From Calditrichia bacterium (GTDB taxonomy: Bacteria; Calditrichota; Calditrichia; RBG-13-44-9; J075), in NCBI GenBank assembly GCA_020635015.1, contig JACKAP010000024.1, forward strand, positions 1-21,613: a stretch of 21,613 nt of DNA, in the 5' to 3' direction. The notes beneath the pieces are model-generated. The model was not told where the DNA came from. It searched no databases and saw only the letters and a program-made list of their open reading frames with translations. The number at the start of each line of letters is the position of its first letter. Position 1 is the stretch's first letter. Positions 8,435 through 15,129 of the stretch are shown piece after piece. The position numbers and the translations under genes were made by a program.

Positions 8435-8713
8435 CTACCATAGCCAAACCAACAGCAGTGCCCAAAACGGCACCGATAACAGCAGCGCCCACACCGCACC
8501 GCGGGCGGTGGAGAGGCGTTCATGATTAATATTGTCTTCGGTGATATCCCGCAGCGTTTGCCGGCTGACTTTTATGAAGGGGTTTGCCGCGATCAGGTCC
8601 CTGGAAAATGCCGCCGGCAGGGATAGCGCTTTGGTGGTGGAATGATCCCCGCCGGCATGATTCGCAGAAGCGGAACCCCATTGTTTAGCGAATTGGGTAC
8701 TGGATATTTTCAT
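8435..8713 (-). CDS. Small tail-anchored membrane protein, unknown function
   Basis: This encodes a 92-aa protein that I do not recognise. The first 70 residues are polar, rich in Ser, Ala and Asn, and probably partly disordered. Residues 73-92 form one strongly hydrophobic segment (AVWALLLSVPFWALLLVWLW) that runs to the very C-terminus, the layout of a tail-anchored inner-membrane protein with its soluble part in the cytoplasm. The ATG at 8713 is preceded by a purine-rich stretch containing AGAGGAAAGG, about 8 nt upstream, an acceptable ribosome binding site. It converges with the giant glutamate synthase gene across a stem-loop. I found no motif for a function. The RBS and the clean membrane segment argue for a real gene. 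Confidence 0.6.
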   Translation of the reverse strand: MKISSTQFAKQWGSASANHAGGDHSTTKALSLPAAFSRDLIAANPFIKVSRQTLRDITEDNINHERLSTARGAVWALLLSVPFWALLLVWLW

Positions 8714-9006
8714 CCTGAATTTCCTTTCCTCTCTTAATTGGTACCCTGAATTCTACAAATATCACGCCACATTATTCTCGGAATGTATTCTCAAACGCCT
8801 GCCGGCCCATTCCGCTGCACCTGCAGGGTTTGGCAAGTCGGTTTTATGCATGGAATCGGTAAAATATGCAGAAAATCCGGCGATTTCGTGACGTAGTGCG
8901 CCAATCTGGAGATTCCAAAACGAAAACGGGCTTACGATTTAAATGGCGGTTCTTTTCCAAAATTACCATAAATGGGGTATTTTGTAAGGTGTATTATTCC
9001 TTTACT

Positions 9007-9036
9007 TTGGATTAGAACGTGCAATTTTTATACAAT
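9007..9036 (+). promoter_or_regulatory. Candidate sigma70-like promoter for the outer-membrane gene
   Basis: TTTGGA (9007-9012) and TACAAT (9031-9036) are separated by 18 nt, in AT-rich DNA about 75 nt upstream of the start codon at 9113. This is a match by eye to the housekeeping consensus; no transcription start is known. Confidence 0.4.
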
Positions 9037-9043
9037 GTGCTGT

Positions 9044-9062
9044 GGTGACGCAGCGTGTCACC
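9044..9062. promoter_or_regulatory. Inverted repeat GGTGAC-N7-GTCACC, possible operator
   Basis: Perfect 6-bp arms (9044-9049 and 9057-9062) flank 7 nt. The element begins 8 nt after the candidate -10 box, so it would overlap or directly follow the transcription start, a typical place for a repressor operator. It could equally be a short hairpin in the 5' leader. No binding protein can be named. Confidence 0.35.
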
Positions 9063-9112
9063 TGGATCACACGATGCCGAACGTCGAACGAGAACTTAAA
9101 CGAGGAGAACCC

Positions 9113-9823
9113 ATGCGTCACTATTGGGGATTATTCATTCTGCTGACCGGCCTGGTGCTCCCGGGCGCTCTGGGCGCCCAGAGTTTGCGCCTGGGAATCA
9201 GCGGGGCGCTTTCCGCGACCATCGATGAAGTGAATGGGGGGGAGACTTTCCAACACCGCAATATCGGAGTGATTGGGACAGATCTGCGCTATCAATTTTC
9301 GGCGGTGCCGCTGGAGACCGGACTGAAACTACGTTATGGGTCACGAAACCTGCTTGATAAGCAGCCGGAATTCAACACCGGCCTGTTTACCAATTACGGC
9401 CTGAAGCGGGATCTGGAGCTGTTTTTTGTGGAATTGCCGCTGCTGATTCACGTGCCATTATCCCGGAGCACCCGCCTTTCCGGAGGGGTGCAGGGCGGAC
9501 TGATTCACCTGAAAGCCGACGAACAGGTCACGGTATATGTTGCGGGTCCCAATGGGGGCATCGGCCGCACCGGCAGCTCTACCTCCGGCACGACCTTCAG
9601 CGCCTCGCCGCTGTTGGAATTAACCCACAAGATGGCCCTCCCGGTTTTCCTGAGTATCGGTGCGGGATACCGTTTTCTGGCGGTAGATGTCGATTGGTTG
9701 ACGGATGTCGAATCGGCTCAGGTGCTCAATAATTTCCTGTCTACCGAGAGTGGCCAATTCGATTTCGGCGGGTTTTATTTTACCCTGGGATTTGCAGTTC
9801 AGTTGTGGGAGCCGGAGGATTGA
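9113..9823 (+). CDS. Outer-membrane beta-barrel protein (PorT/OmpW-like size), function unknown
   Basis: This encodes a 236-aa exported protein. I chose the ATG at 9113 because GAGGAG (9102-9107) sits 5 nt upstream and the protein then begins with a classical signal peptide: MRHYW, a hydrophobic core, and a probable cleavage site after ALGA. The mature part alternates hydrophobic and polar residues in short strands (LRLGISGAL, TGLKLRYGS, FVELPLLIHVPL, FLSIGAGYRFL) and ends in FYFTLGFAVQLWEPED, as in small outer-membrane beta-barrels of the OMP_b-brl type common in FCB bacteria. A Gly/Ser/Thr-rich loop lies near residues 150-165. The FVELPLL strand recalls PorT-like barrels. Ligand and role are unknown. 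The 3' end overlaps the convergent histidine kinase gene by 25 bp. Confidence 0.75.
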   Translation: MRHYWGLFILLTGLVLPGALGAQSLRLGISGALSATIDEVNGGETFQHRNIGVIGTDLRYQFSAVPLETGLKLRYGSRNLLDKQPEFNTGLFTNYGLKRDLELFFVELPLLIHVPLSRSTRLSGGVQGGLIHLKADEQVTVYVAGPNGGIGRTGSSTSGTTFSASPLLELTHKMALPVFLSIGAGYRFLAVDVDWLTDVESAQVLNNFLSTESGQFDFGGFYFTLGFAVQLWEPED

Positions 9824-12246
9824 GACGCGCTTTCCGGAAACCATTTGCGGATGATCGCCGCCAGCACTTCCCGGCGGATCGGTTTGGTGATGTAATCATC
9901 CATCCCGGCAGCAAGGCATTTTTCCCGGTCACCGCTCATCGCATTGGCGGTCATGGCGATGATTACCGGCTTGTGCTGGGTGTTGCGATTCCCCTCCAGG
10001 ATCTGTCGGGTGGCCTCCAGTCCGTCCATCTTCGGCATCTGCAGGTCCATTAGAATCAGATCGTAGGCATTCTCCTGCGCTGCTTCGATGGCCTCCTGGC
10101 CGTTACCGACCACCTCCGCCGGAAAGCCTAATTTGGCCAGGTTCTGGATCGCCACTTTTTGATTGATGCGATTGTCTTCCGCTACCAGGATCTTTAAACT
10201 GCCGCCCAGATCCGCTGCGCCGGCCATTTCCCTCCCTGCGCTATATACCTGGCCTTTGCGCCGCGGCCGTATCAGTTCGGGATCGCCTTTTGCCGCCCGG
10301 ATGGTAAAATAGAAACGCGATCCCTCCCCCGCTTCGCTTTCCACCCAGATGCGCCCGTTCATCATCTCCACCAGCATCTTGCTGATCGCCAGCCCCAGCC
10401 CGGTGCCGCTGTACTTGCGGGTGGTCGAGGAATCCACCTGAGAGAAGGGCTGGAACAGGCGGTCTTTCTGAGAGGGCGGGATGCCGATGCCGGTATCGCG
10501 GATCTCGAACTGCAGCTCCTCGGGAAATTCGCCGGTGTCATTGCGCTGTACCGAGAGAGCAATTTCGCCTTTTTCGGTAAACTTGATGGCATTGCTGACC
10601 AGGTTAACCAGGATCTGGCGCAGACGCACCGGGTCGGTGACGATCACCGCCGGCACTTCGGGGTCGATATGGTAACGTAGTTCCAGCCCCCGGGCCCGGG
10701 CCGGTGGCCCCAACAGCAGCAGTACATCGTTGACGCAATCTGCTAAATCCACCGCCTTGAATTTCAGGTTGAGCTTGCGCGACTCAATCTTGGAAAAATC
10801 CAGAATATCGTTGATGATGATCAGCAGATTCTCTCCGCTGACGCGGATGCTTTCCACATACTCCCGCTGCTCGGGAGCGAGGGGGGTGTCCAGCAGCAGG
10901 CCGGTCATGCCGATCACCCCGTTCATCGGGGTGCGGATCTCGTGGCTCATGGTAGCCAGGAAGTCAGATTTAGCCCGGGCGCCGGCTTCAGCGGCCTCGG
11001 CCGAGCTGCGCAGGTTGGCAGCAAAGCGGTAGGTGAGGATCAGCGATTGGAAGAAAAAGAAACCGATGTGGCCGAAGAAGGGGATCAGCGGCGAGCCTTC
11101 CAGCAAGCCCCAATGGGCAAAGATGTTTAGCAGAATCGCGATGAAAATCATCACAAAACTGATCACCGCATAGGTAGACCCGTCGCGCTTGCGCACGGCG
11201 GCAAGAACAAAAATGTAACAGGCATAGAGCAGATATAAAACCAGCAATCCCAGGAACAACTCCACTACCCGGGTGAAAAGCAGCGGAGGAAGCAGCAGGG
11301 TCATCAGTATCAGCACGGTACAGATGCCCTGCAGAATTTTGATGTAAACCCGCGAGGTTTCTTTGGGATAGAGCTCGTAGACAAAGCCGGCAAACAATGC
11401 CGCGCTGGCATAAAGCGTCAGATATTCCAGCCGGATGGTGAGGCCCCAGCTGAGTTGGGGCAGCAGGCTGTGCAGGAAATAAGAGCCGAAGCCCAGCACG
11501 CGGTAGCTGTAGACAATGCTGAAGAGAGAGAAGTAGATGATCGCCCGCTCCCGCTGCCCAAAGAGGTAGAGCCCCAGGAAAAACAGGCCTCCCATAATCA
11601 GCGTGCCGGCCAGGAAAAAATCCAGCGCTGCTTCGGTCTCGCGTTTGCGGGTGAGTTGCGCCTCGCTGCCGAGCAGGATCGCCTCCCGGCCGCCGCCTTT
11701 GCTGTGATGGAAGTTGGCAATCTGCAGTACGATCTCATTGTGGCCGGGCAGTAGGTTGATGGCAACCGTTTGCGGCAGCCAATGCGGGGTGGTGCTCACC
11801 CGGTCGATGCCGGGCATCCCATTGCGCGCCACCAGCGAATCGTTGATCCACAAGGCATAGCTGGTATAATAATCCGGCACTTCCAGCGCCAGCGGCAACG
11901 AATGAGCGCCGATCAGCAGACTGAGGTGGTAGGTGCCGTATCCTTGGGAGGGAATCGGTTTTCCTTCAATGGCCAGACCGCTCCACAGCGCCGGGAAATC
12001 GACATAAACCGGTGCTGCGCCGACCTGCCGGAGCGAATCCGGAGTAAGCAGCCGTTTCCAGTAAAAAGCCCATTCCCCCTGCAATTCGACCGGGCTGTGT
12101 TTCGCGAAATTCCATTCCCGCAGGTCAATGACCCCTTCCCGGGCCTGCAGTGGAACCGGCCGCTCGCTGTCGCCGGGCGCACAACCGAACCAGAGCAGCA
12201 GCCCGGTCAATAGCCAGCCCAAATGTCTCAGCTTATGCACGGTCAT
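9799..12246 (-). CDS. Hybrid sensor histidine kinase: 7TMR-DISM sensor, HisKA/HATPase, receiver
   Basis: This encodes an 815-aa membrane-bound signalling kinase. Residues 1-22 form a signal sequence ending WFGC, an imperfect lipobox that may instead be a signal anchor. Residues 40-200 form a periplasmic jelly-roll-like domain (GEWAFYWKRLLTP, GYGTYHLSL) typical of 7TMR-DISM sensors, which are thought to bind carbohydrate-like ligands. About seven transmembrane helices follow (208-405). The kinase core has the H-box SHEIRTPMNG (phospho-acceptor His435), N-box NLVSNAIKF (Asn552), G1 box DTGIGIP (584-590), F box and GTGLGLA (614-620). The C-terminal receiver has acidic Asp691, phospho-acceptor Asp734 in LMDLQMPKMDG, Thr766 and Lys788 in ITKPI. 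All catalytic residues are present. With a receiver but no output domain, it probably passes phosphate to a separate Hpt protein or regulator, or modulates itself. Its ribosome binding site is weak. Confidence 0.93.
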   Translation of the reverse strand: MTVHKLRHLGWLLTGLLLWFGCAPGDSERPVPLQAREGVIDLREWNFAKHSPVELQGEWAFYWKRLLTPDSLRQVGAAPVYVDFPALWSGLAIEGKPIPSQGYGTYHLSLLIGAHSLPLALEVPDYYTSYALWINDSLVARNGMPGIDRVSTTPHWLPQTVAINLLPGHNEIVLQIANFHHSKGGGREAILLGSEAQLTRKRETEAALDFFLAGTLIMGGLFFLGLYLFGQRERAIIYFSLFSIVYSYRVLGFGSYFLHSLLPQLSWGLTIRLEYLTLYASAALFAGFVYELYPKETSRVYIKILQGICTVLILMTLLLPPLLFTRVVELFLGLLVLYLLYACYIFVLAAVRKRDGSTYAVISFVMIFIAILLNIFAHWGLLEGSPLIPFFGHIGFFFFQSLILTYRFAANLRSSAEAAEAGARAKSDFLATMSHEIRTPMNGVIGMTGLLLDTPLAPEQREYVESIRVSGENLLIIINDILDFSKIESRKLNLKFKAVDLADCVNDVLLLLGPPARARGLELRYHIDPEVPAVIVTDPVRLRQILVNLVSNAIKFTEKGEIALSVQRNDTGEFPEELQFEIRDTGIGIPPSQKDRLFQPFSQVDSSTTRKYSGTGLGLAISKMLVEMMNGRIWVESEAGEGSRFYFTIRAAKGDPELIRPRRKGQVYSAGREMAGAADLGGSLKILVAEDNRINQKVAIQNLAKLGFPAEVVGNGQEAIEAAQENAYDLILMDLQMPKMDGLEATRQILEGNRNTQHKPVIIAMTANAMSGDREKCLAAGMDDYITKPIRREVLAAIIRKWFPESASQSSGSHN

Positions 12247-12282
12247 ATACGACGTTCTCGATTCTGTAAATCTTTTCTCCCG

Positions 12283-12312
12283 GTATTATCGGCATCCCGG
12301 TAGATTTATCAA
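12283..12312 (-). promoter_or_regulatory. Candidate promoter of the histidine kinase gene
   Basis: On the minus strand, TTGATA (12312-12307) and TAATAC (12288-12283) are spaced by 18 nt, about 40 nt upstream of the kinase start. Consensus match by eye only. Confidence 0.35.
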
Positions 12313-12353
12313 CCGGCGAACGGAAAAAACTGTTAATCATTATTCGAGCGCGA

Positions 12354-12383
12354 TTGAACAATTCCCCCGCCATCTCGTATTGA
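12354..12383 (+). promoter_or_regulatory. Candidate promoter of the 62-aa membrane protein gene
   Basis: TTGAAC (12354-12359) and TATTGA (12378-12383) are spaced by 18 nt, about 33 nt upstream of the ATG at 12416. The -10 element is weak. Together with the minus-strand candidate at 12283-12312 it would make this a divergent promoter region. Confidence 0.3.
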
Positions 12384-12415
12384 AAGCGAACCGTTAAAGC
12401 GGAGCGAAAAACAAC

Positions 12416-12604
12416 ATGATTAAATTTTTACTTTGGCTTATTTTGTTGCTAATTTCCTGGCCGTTGGCAATCCTGGCGCTGATATTGTATCCCCTGGTGT
12501 GGTTGCTGCTGCTGCCATTCCGGCTGATCGGCATTGCGGTTGATGGGGTCCTCGAATTGATTAAGGCCGTCATCCTCTTTCCTTCCCGGGTGCTGAGCCG
12601 GTAG
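12416..12604 (+). CDS. Small hydrophobic membrane protein, unknown function
   Basis: This encodes a 62-aa protein that is almost entirely hydrophobic. Residues 3-37 form two closely spaced membrane helices broken by Pro residues (WPLAILALILYPLVW), followed by PFRLIGIAVDGVLELIKAV, an amphipathic helix, and a basic tail (PSRVLSR). A GGAG lies about 11 nt upstream of the ATG, which is rather far. The shape resembles small membrane proteins I associate with Bacteroidetes and relatives, but I cannot name a family. It is transcribed divergently from the histidine kinase. Hydrophobic composition alone can arise by chance from T-rich codons, so this is moderate rather than firm. Confidence 0.6.
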   Translation: MIKFLLWLILLLISWPLAILALILYPLVWLLLLPFRLIGIAVDGVLELIKAVILFPSRVLSR

Positions 12605-12650
12605 CCATCGCCTCTCCAAAATAGCACGCCGGCACTGGAATATCAAGGTG

Positions 12651-12704
12651 AATGATGTGATTTAAAGATGGGTGGGAAATGATGTGATTTAAAGATGGGT
12701 GGGA
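12651..12704. repeat. Two perfect tandem copies of a 27-bp unit
   Basis: Positions 12651-12677 and 12678-12704 are identical over 27 bp (each begins AATGATGTGATTTAAAG and ends GGTGGGA). They lie 46 bp after the stop of the 62-aa gene and just before a hairpin. The perfect identity points to a recent duplication or slippage event. No third copy is visible in the window. Confidence 0.85.
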
Positions 12705-12713
12705 TATAAAAAC

Positions 12714-12770
12714 GTTAAGGGGTTAATGGAAAAGACTGACTTTACCCCATCAACTCATTAACCCTTTAAC
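12714..12770 (-). terminator. Hairpin with 15-bp stem, likely terminator of the leftward gene
   Basis: The arms 12714-12728 (GTTAAGGGGTTAATG) and 12756-12770 are complementary at 14 of 15 positions, the last being a possible G-U pair, with a 27-nt loop. Read on the minus strand, the stem is followed at once by a T-run (GTTTTTATA), as expected for Rho-independent termination of the gene ending at 12803. Read on the plus strand there is no U-run. The loop is longer than usual for a terminator. Confidence 0.45.
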
Positions 12771-12802
12771 AAAAACACCTTCAAACTGCACGATCGCTCA
12801 AC

Positions 12803-13150
12803 TCAATTCAAATTCCGCTGCCGGATCACGACAATTTTCTGGATGGCGCTGGTCATCAGATGATTGCCAAACTCCACGCAAAGGCCGCAGGCGGCGATGA
12901 TATCGGCTTTGATCACGCTGCCGCCCCAGGTGCATCCGGCGATGGTGGTTTGCGCCGGCGCCAGTCCTTCGCGGTCGAACCAGCCGCCGGAGACCGCATA
13001 GCGGTCGTTCTCCAGCACCTGCACCGAATAGATCGAGTTCCGGGTGGTAATGATCACCACATCGCCGCAAAAAAGTTCTTCCCGGCGGATCTGTTTCAGG
13101 CCGGCGCATTCCGCTACGATCTGATCCAGACTGCGTATCACTCTCTTCAT
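12803..13150 (-). CDS. Conserved-looking small protein, unknown function
   Basis: This encodes a 115-aa soluble protein from the ATG at 13150, giving MKRVIRSLDQIVAEC. A TTG at 13162 would add four residues, but the ATG has a GGGG tract a few nt upstream and is preferred. The sequence alternates short beta strands (CGDVVIITTRNSIYSVQVL, YAVSGGWFD) and carries a Gly/Cys-rich stretch (TTIAGCTWGGSVIKADIIA, then CGLCVEFG), suggesting a compact beta-rich fold. There is no signal peptide or membrane segment. The four Cys residues are not spaced like a standard metal site. I do not recognise the family. A terminator-like hairpin follows the gene. Confidence 0.6.
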   Translation of the reverse strand: MKRVIRSLDQIVAECAGLKQIRREELFCGDVVIITTRNSIYSVQVLENDRYAVSGGWFDREGLAPAQTTIAGCTWGGSVIKADIIAACGLCVEFGNHLMTSAIQKIVVIRQRNLN

Positions 13151-13198
13151 GACCGGCCCCAAAAATTCTGGTTGCTATCTCTCACACCCGTTACACTC

Positions 13199-13210
13199 TA
13201 TATTAATATA
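13199..13210. promoter_or_regulatory. 12-bp perfect AT palindrome in divergent promoter region
   Basis: TATATTAATATA is self-complementary and lies 49 bp upstream of the leftward 115-aa gene and 174 bp upstream of the sigma factor gene. It could contribute a -10 element or an operator. AT palindromes also occur by chance. Confidence 0.25.
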
Positions 13211-13314
13211 TGAGACACTGAAATAAAATATGATCTTAAACAAAATAAGCAAAGTAAAACTTTTGCCGATCGACTCTCCTGCCGCCATGGCCGAAATAGA
13301 TCCCGCTTTGCTAT

Positions 13315-13343
13315 TTGCAAAAATAAGCATTCTTCCATATATT
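13315..13343 (+). promoter_or_regulatory. Candidate promoter of the sigma factor gene
   Basis: TTGCAA (13315-13320) and TATATT (13338-13343) are separated by exactly 17 nt and end 41 nt before the sigma factor start codon. This is a fair match to a housekeeping promoter. It does not look like an ECF autoregulatory site. Confidence 0.45.
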
Positions 13344-13384
13344 TCCGTAATATCGGTGAATCAAGCAAAAGCGAGCGTATTTGG

Positions 13385-13984
13385 ATGGATGTCGAAGAAA
13401 GTAAAAATATTGACGCACGGAAACTGGAAGATCAGAAGCTGATCCAGGCAGCCCGCGAGGGTGATCAGAAAGCCTATGAGACCCTGCTGAAGAAATACCG
13501 CAACCTGGTCTATCATGTGATGATCAGAATGGTGCGCAATCCTCAAGAGGCGGAAGATCTTTGCCAGGAGGCATTTATCAAGGCCTTCAACGCGCTCGCC
13601 TCCTTTAACGAAGAGTTTGCTTTCTCGACCTGGCTGATGAAAATCGCCACCAACAACTGCATCGATTTTTTACGTAAGAAAAAGCTGCGCACTTATTCGA
13701 TCGATGAGCCGATCCAGTACAAGGATGAAAAAGTGAAGATCGAGGTGCCGGACCATGATCCCACTCCGGAGAAGCAACTGATTGCCGAAGAACGAAAGGT
13801 GCTGATCGACAACGCGATTCAATCCCTGCCGCCGCGCTACCGCCATGTGATCGTGCTACGCCACAAGGAAGAGAAATCCTACGAAGAAATTGCCGAGCTC
13901 CTCAAACTGCCTTTGGGTACCGTAAAGGCGCGGATCTTCCGGGCCCGGGAAATGCTCAACAAGAAGATTCGAAATATCGTTTAA
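13385..13984 (+). CDS. ECF-type RNA polymerase sigma factor
   Basis: This encodes a 199-aa sigma-70 family protein, normal length for the extracytoplasmic-function group. Region 2 spans about residues 25-95, with the core-binding signature DLCQEAFIKAFNAL and the -10 recognition helix FSTWLMKIATNNCIDFLR. A charged linker (about 100-130) is followed by region 4 (about 132-195), with LPPRYRHVIVLRH and the helix-turn-helix SYEEIAELLKLPLGTVKARIFRARE that reads the -35 element. It would direct RNA polymerase to a dedicated set of promoters, often for envelope or stress genes. There is no strong Shine-Dalgarno before the ATG at 13385. No anti-sigma factor gene is adjacent; the next gene is a PAS protein 113 bp downstream on the same strand, which may share regulation. 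Confidence 0.93.
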   Translation: MDVEESKNIDARKLEDQKLIQAAREGDQKAYETLLKKYRNLVYHVMIRMVRNPQEAEDLCQEAFIKAFNALASFNEEFAFSTWLMKIATNNCIDFLRKKKLRTYSIDEPIQYKDEKVKIEVPDHDPTPEKQLIAEERKVLIDNAIQSLPPRYRHVIVLRHKEEKSYEEIAELLKLPLGTVKARIFRAREMLNKKIRNIV

Positions 13985-14097
13985 TCTTTTGCCTGCCCAA
14001 AACGAGATCAACAGCACAATATTTATGCCGAAATTGCCCAACTTAGGCAACTTGGGGAAGTACGATTGTTGCATATAAAGATGTATCGGATCGGCAG

Positions 14098-14817
14098 ATG
14101 AAAGATCAGCATAAGTCCAAAGAACAGCTCATCGATGAATTGATCGATCTGCGAAAGAAAGTCGCCCGGCTGGAGAAGCTGGGCAAGCGGCGCAAACGCC
14201 GGGAAAAGAAGTTCCGCAAGTTCCTGGAATCGGCGCCGGATGCCCTGGTGGTCACCAGCGACCGCGGCAAGATCATGATGGTCAACGCCCAGACCGAAAA
14301 GCTGTTCGGCTACTCCCGGAGCGAGCTGATCGGTAAATCGGTGGAAATGCTGCTGCCCAAACAATCCCGCGCTTCCCATAAACGCCAGCGCAAGGATTAC
14401 GCGCTGCAGCCCTACACCCGTCCAATGGGGGCCGGCATGGATCTGTTCGGGCAGCATAAAGACGGCACGGTGTTCACCGTCGAGGTGAGCCTCAGCCCGA
14501 TGCAGACCGAGGAAGGGATGTGGATCTCCTGCAATATCCGCGATGTTTCCCAGCGGAAAATGATCGAGCAGGAGGAGCGCCAGCGCCTGATCAAAGAGTT
14601 CGAAGCGGCCAACGAAGGTCTGAAAATTCTGCGCGGCATCCTGTCGGTCTGTTCCTCCTGCAAAAAAGTGCGCGAGGATGACGGCAGTTGGAAAAACATC
14701 GAGAAATATATTTGCGACCACTCCGAAGCAGTCTTCAGCCACGGCATCTGCCCTAAATGCTTCGAGAAGCTTTATCCGCAGTTTTATGAGGAGTTTGTTG
14801 AGAATGGGAATGGGTAA
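14098..14817 (+). CDS. PAS sensor protein with C-terminal four-Cys module
   Basis: This encodes a 239-aa cytosolic protein. Residues 1-40 form a very basic, charged helix, probably a coiled coil. Residues 41-155 form a PAS domain (FLESAPDALVVTSDRGKIMMVN, GYSRSELIGK, FGQHKDGTVFTVEVSLSP, CNIRDVSQRK), which in other proteins senses ligands, light or redox state or mediates dimerisation. The C-terminal module (about 180-230) has CSSCKK (Cys185, Cys188), an aromatic/His stretch (DHSEAVFSHGIC) and CPKC (Cys218, Cys221); such modules are found after PAS and receiver domains in environmental bacteria and may bind metal (inference). There is no kinase, cyclase or DNA-binding domain, so its output is unknown. 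The start lacks a clear Shine-Dalgarno, and no better in-frame start is visible. It follows the sigma factor gene on the same strand. Confidence 0.85.
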   Translation: MKDQHKSKEQLIDELIDLRKKVARLEKLGKRRKRREKKFRKFLESAPDALVVTSDRGKIMMVNAQTEKLFGYSRSELIGKSVEMLLPKQSRASHKRQRKDYALQPYTRPMGAGMDLFGQHKDGTVFTVEVSLSPMQTEEGMWISCNIRDVSQRKMIEQEERQRLIKEFEAANEGLKILRGILSVCSSCKKVREDDGSWKNIEKYICDHSEAVFSHGICPKCFEKLYPQFYEEFVENGNG

Positions 14818-14979
14818 TGGGGTCGCCCGGCAGGTTGTTAAGCGCCCTGGTGCGACTTGTGCCCCCGACCAAATGATTAATGATGATTGCGCAGTGGTCA
14901 ATGGTAATCTCAGTAGCAATTATCGTTAATGATGATGTGATCGCGGAAACCGCAAAGCTTTGTGCCTCAATTATACTTT

Positions 14980-15008
14980 TTCATACATTTTGTCGACAAA
15001 AATATACT
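14980..15008 (+). promoter_or_regulatory. Candidate promoter overlapping a 14-bp palindrome
   Basis: TTCATA (14980-14985) and TATACT (15003-15008) are separated by 17 nt. Within the spacer lies the perfect palindrome TTTTGTCGACAAAA (14988-15001), a position where a dimeric regulator could block or remodel polymerase binding. It would drive the envelope pair starting at 15154, leaving a leader of about 140 nt. Confidence 0.35.
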
Positions 15009-15112
15009 ATAAAATGTTGCAGGTATTATCGTTGTAGAGATAAGCGCCTGTTTCTTATGGTATTGTCGCTGCGTGTTGGTCTGGCAAGGTTTTTGAAGAG
15101 AGGATATTAGAA

Positions 15113-15129
15113 CCCGGCCCGTTGCCGGG
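15113..15129 (+). promoter_or_regulatory. GC-rich hairpin in the 5' leader
   Basis: CCCGGC (15113-15118) and GCCGGG (15124-15129) form a perfect 6-bp stem with a 5-nt loop, 14 nt before the Shine-Dalgarno of the next gene. No U-run follows, so it is not an intrinsic terminator. It may stabilise the mRNA or affect ribosome access. Confidence 0.4.

Larger units (their letters stand above)
8714..9112. other. Divergent intergenic region of about 400 bp
   Basis: This AT-richer stretch separates the 92-aa gene (-) from the outer-membrane gene (+) and should hold both promoters. A candidate promoter and an inverted repeat for the rightward gene are listed separately. An in-frame ATG at 8972 would extend the rightward protein by 47 residues, but it has no ribosome binding site and would bury the signal peptide, so I treat 8972-9112 as leader. 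I see no RNA gene or other coding potential here. Confidence 0.6.

Noticed and set aside
8972..8974. Upstream ATG for the outer-membrane gene
   Set aside because: It would place 47 residues before a clear signal peptide, and the leader contains the candidate promoter. The ATG at 9113 has GAGGAG at the right distance.
12651..12704. Tandem 27-bp units considered as a minimal CRISPR array or iteron origin
   Set aside because: There is no spacer between the two units, only two copies, and no cas or replication initiator gene nearby.
13230..13442. A 70-codon open frame overlapping the sigma factor start
   Set aside because: It is AT-rich with no ribosome binding site, and runs into the sigma factor gene in another frame.
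14034..14050. Short inverted repeat TTGCC-N7-GGCAA between the sigma factor and PAS genes, considered as a terminator
   Set aside because: The stem is only 5 bp and no U-run follows; not distinguishable from chance.
14880..15110. A 76-codon open frame upstream of the envelope pair
   Set aside because: It has no ribosome binding site, a random-looking Cys/Arg/Ile composition, and overlaps promoter-like sequence.
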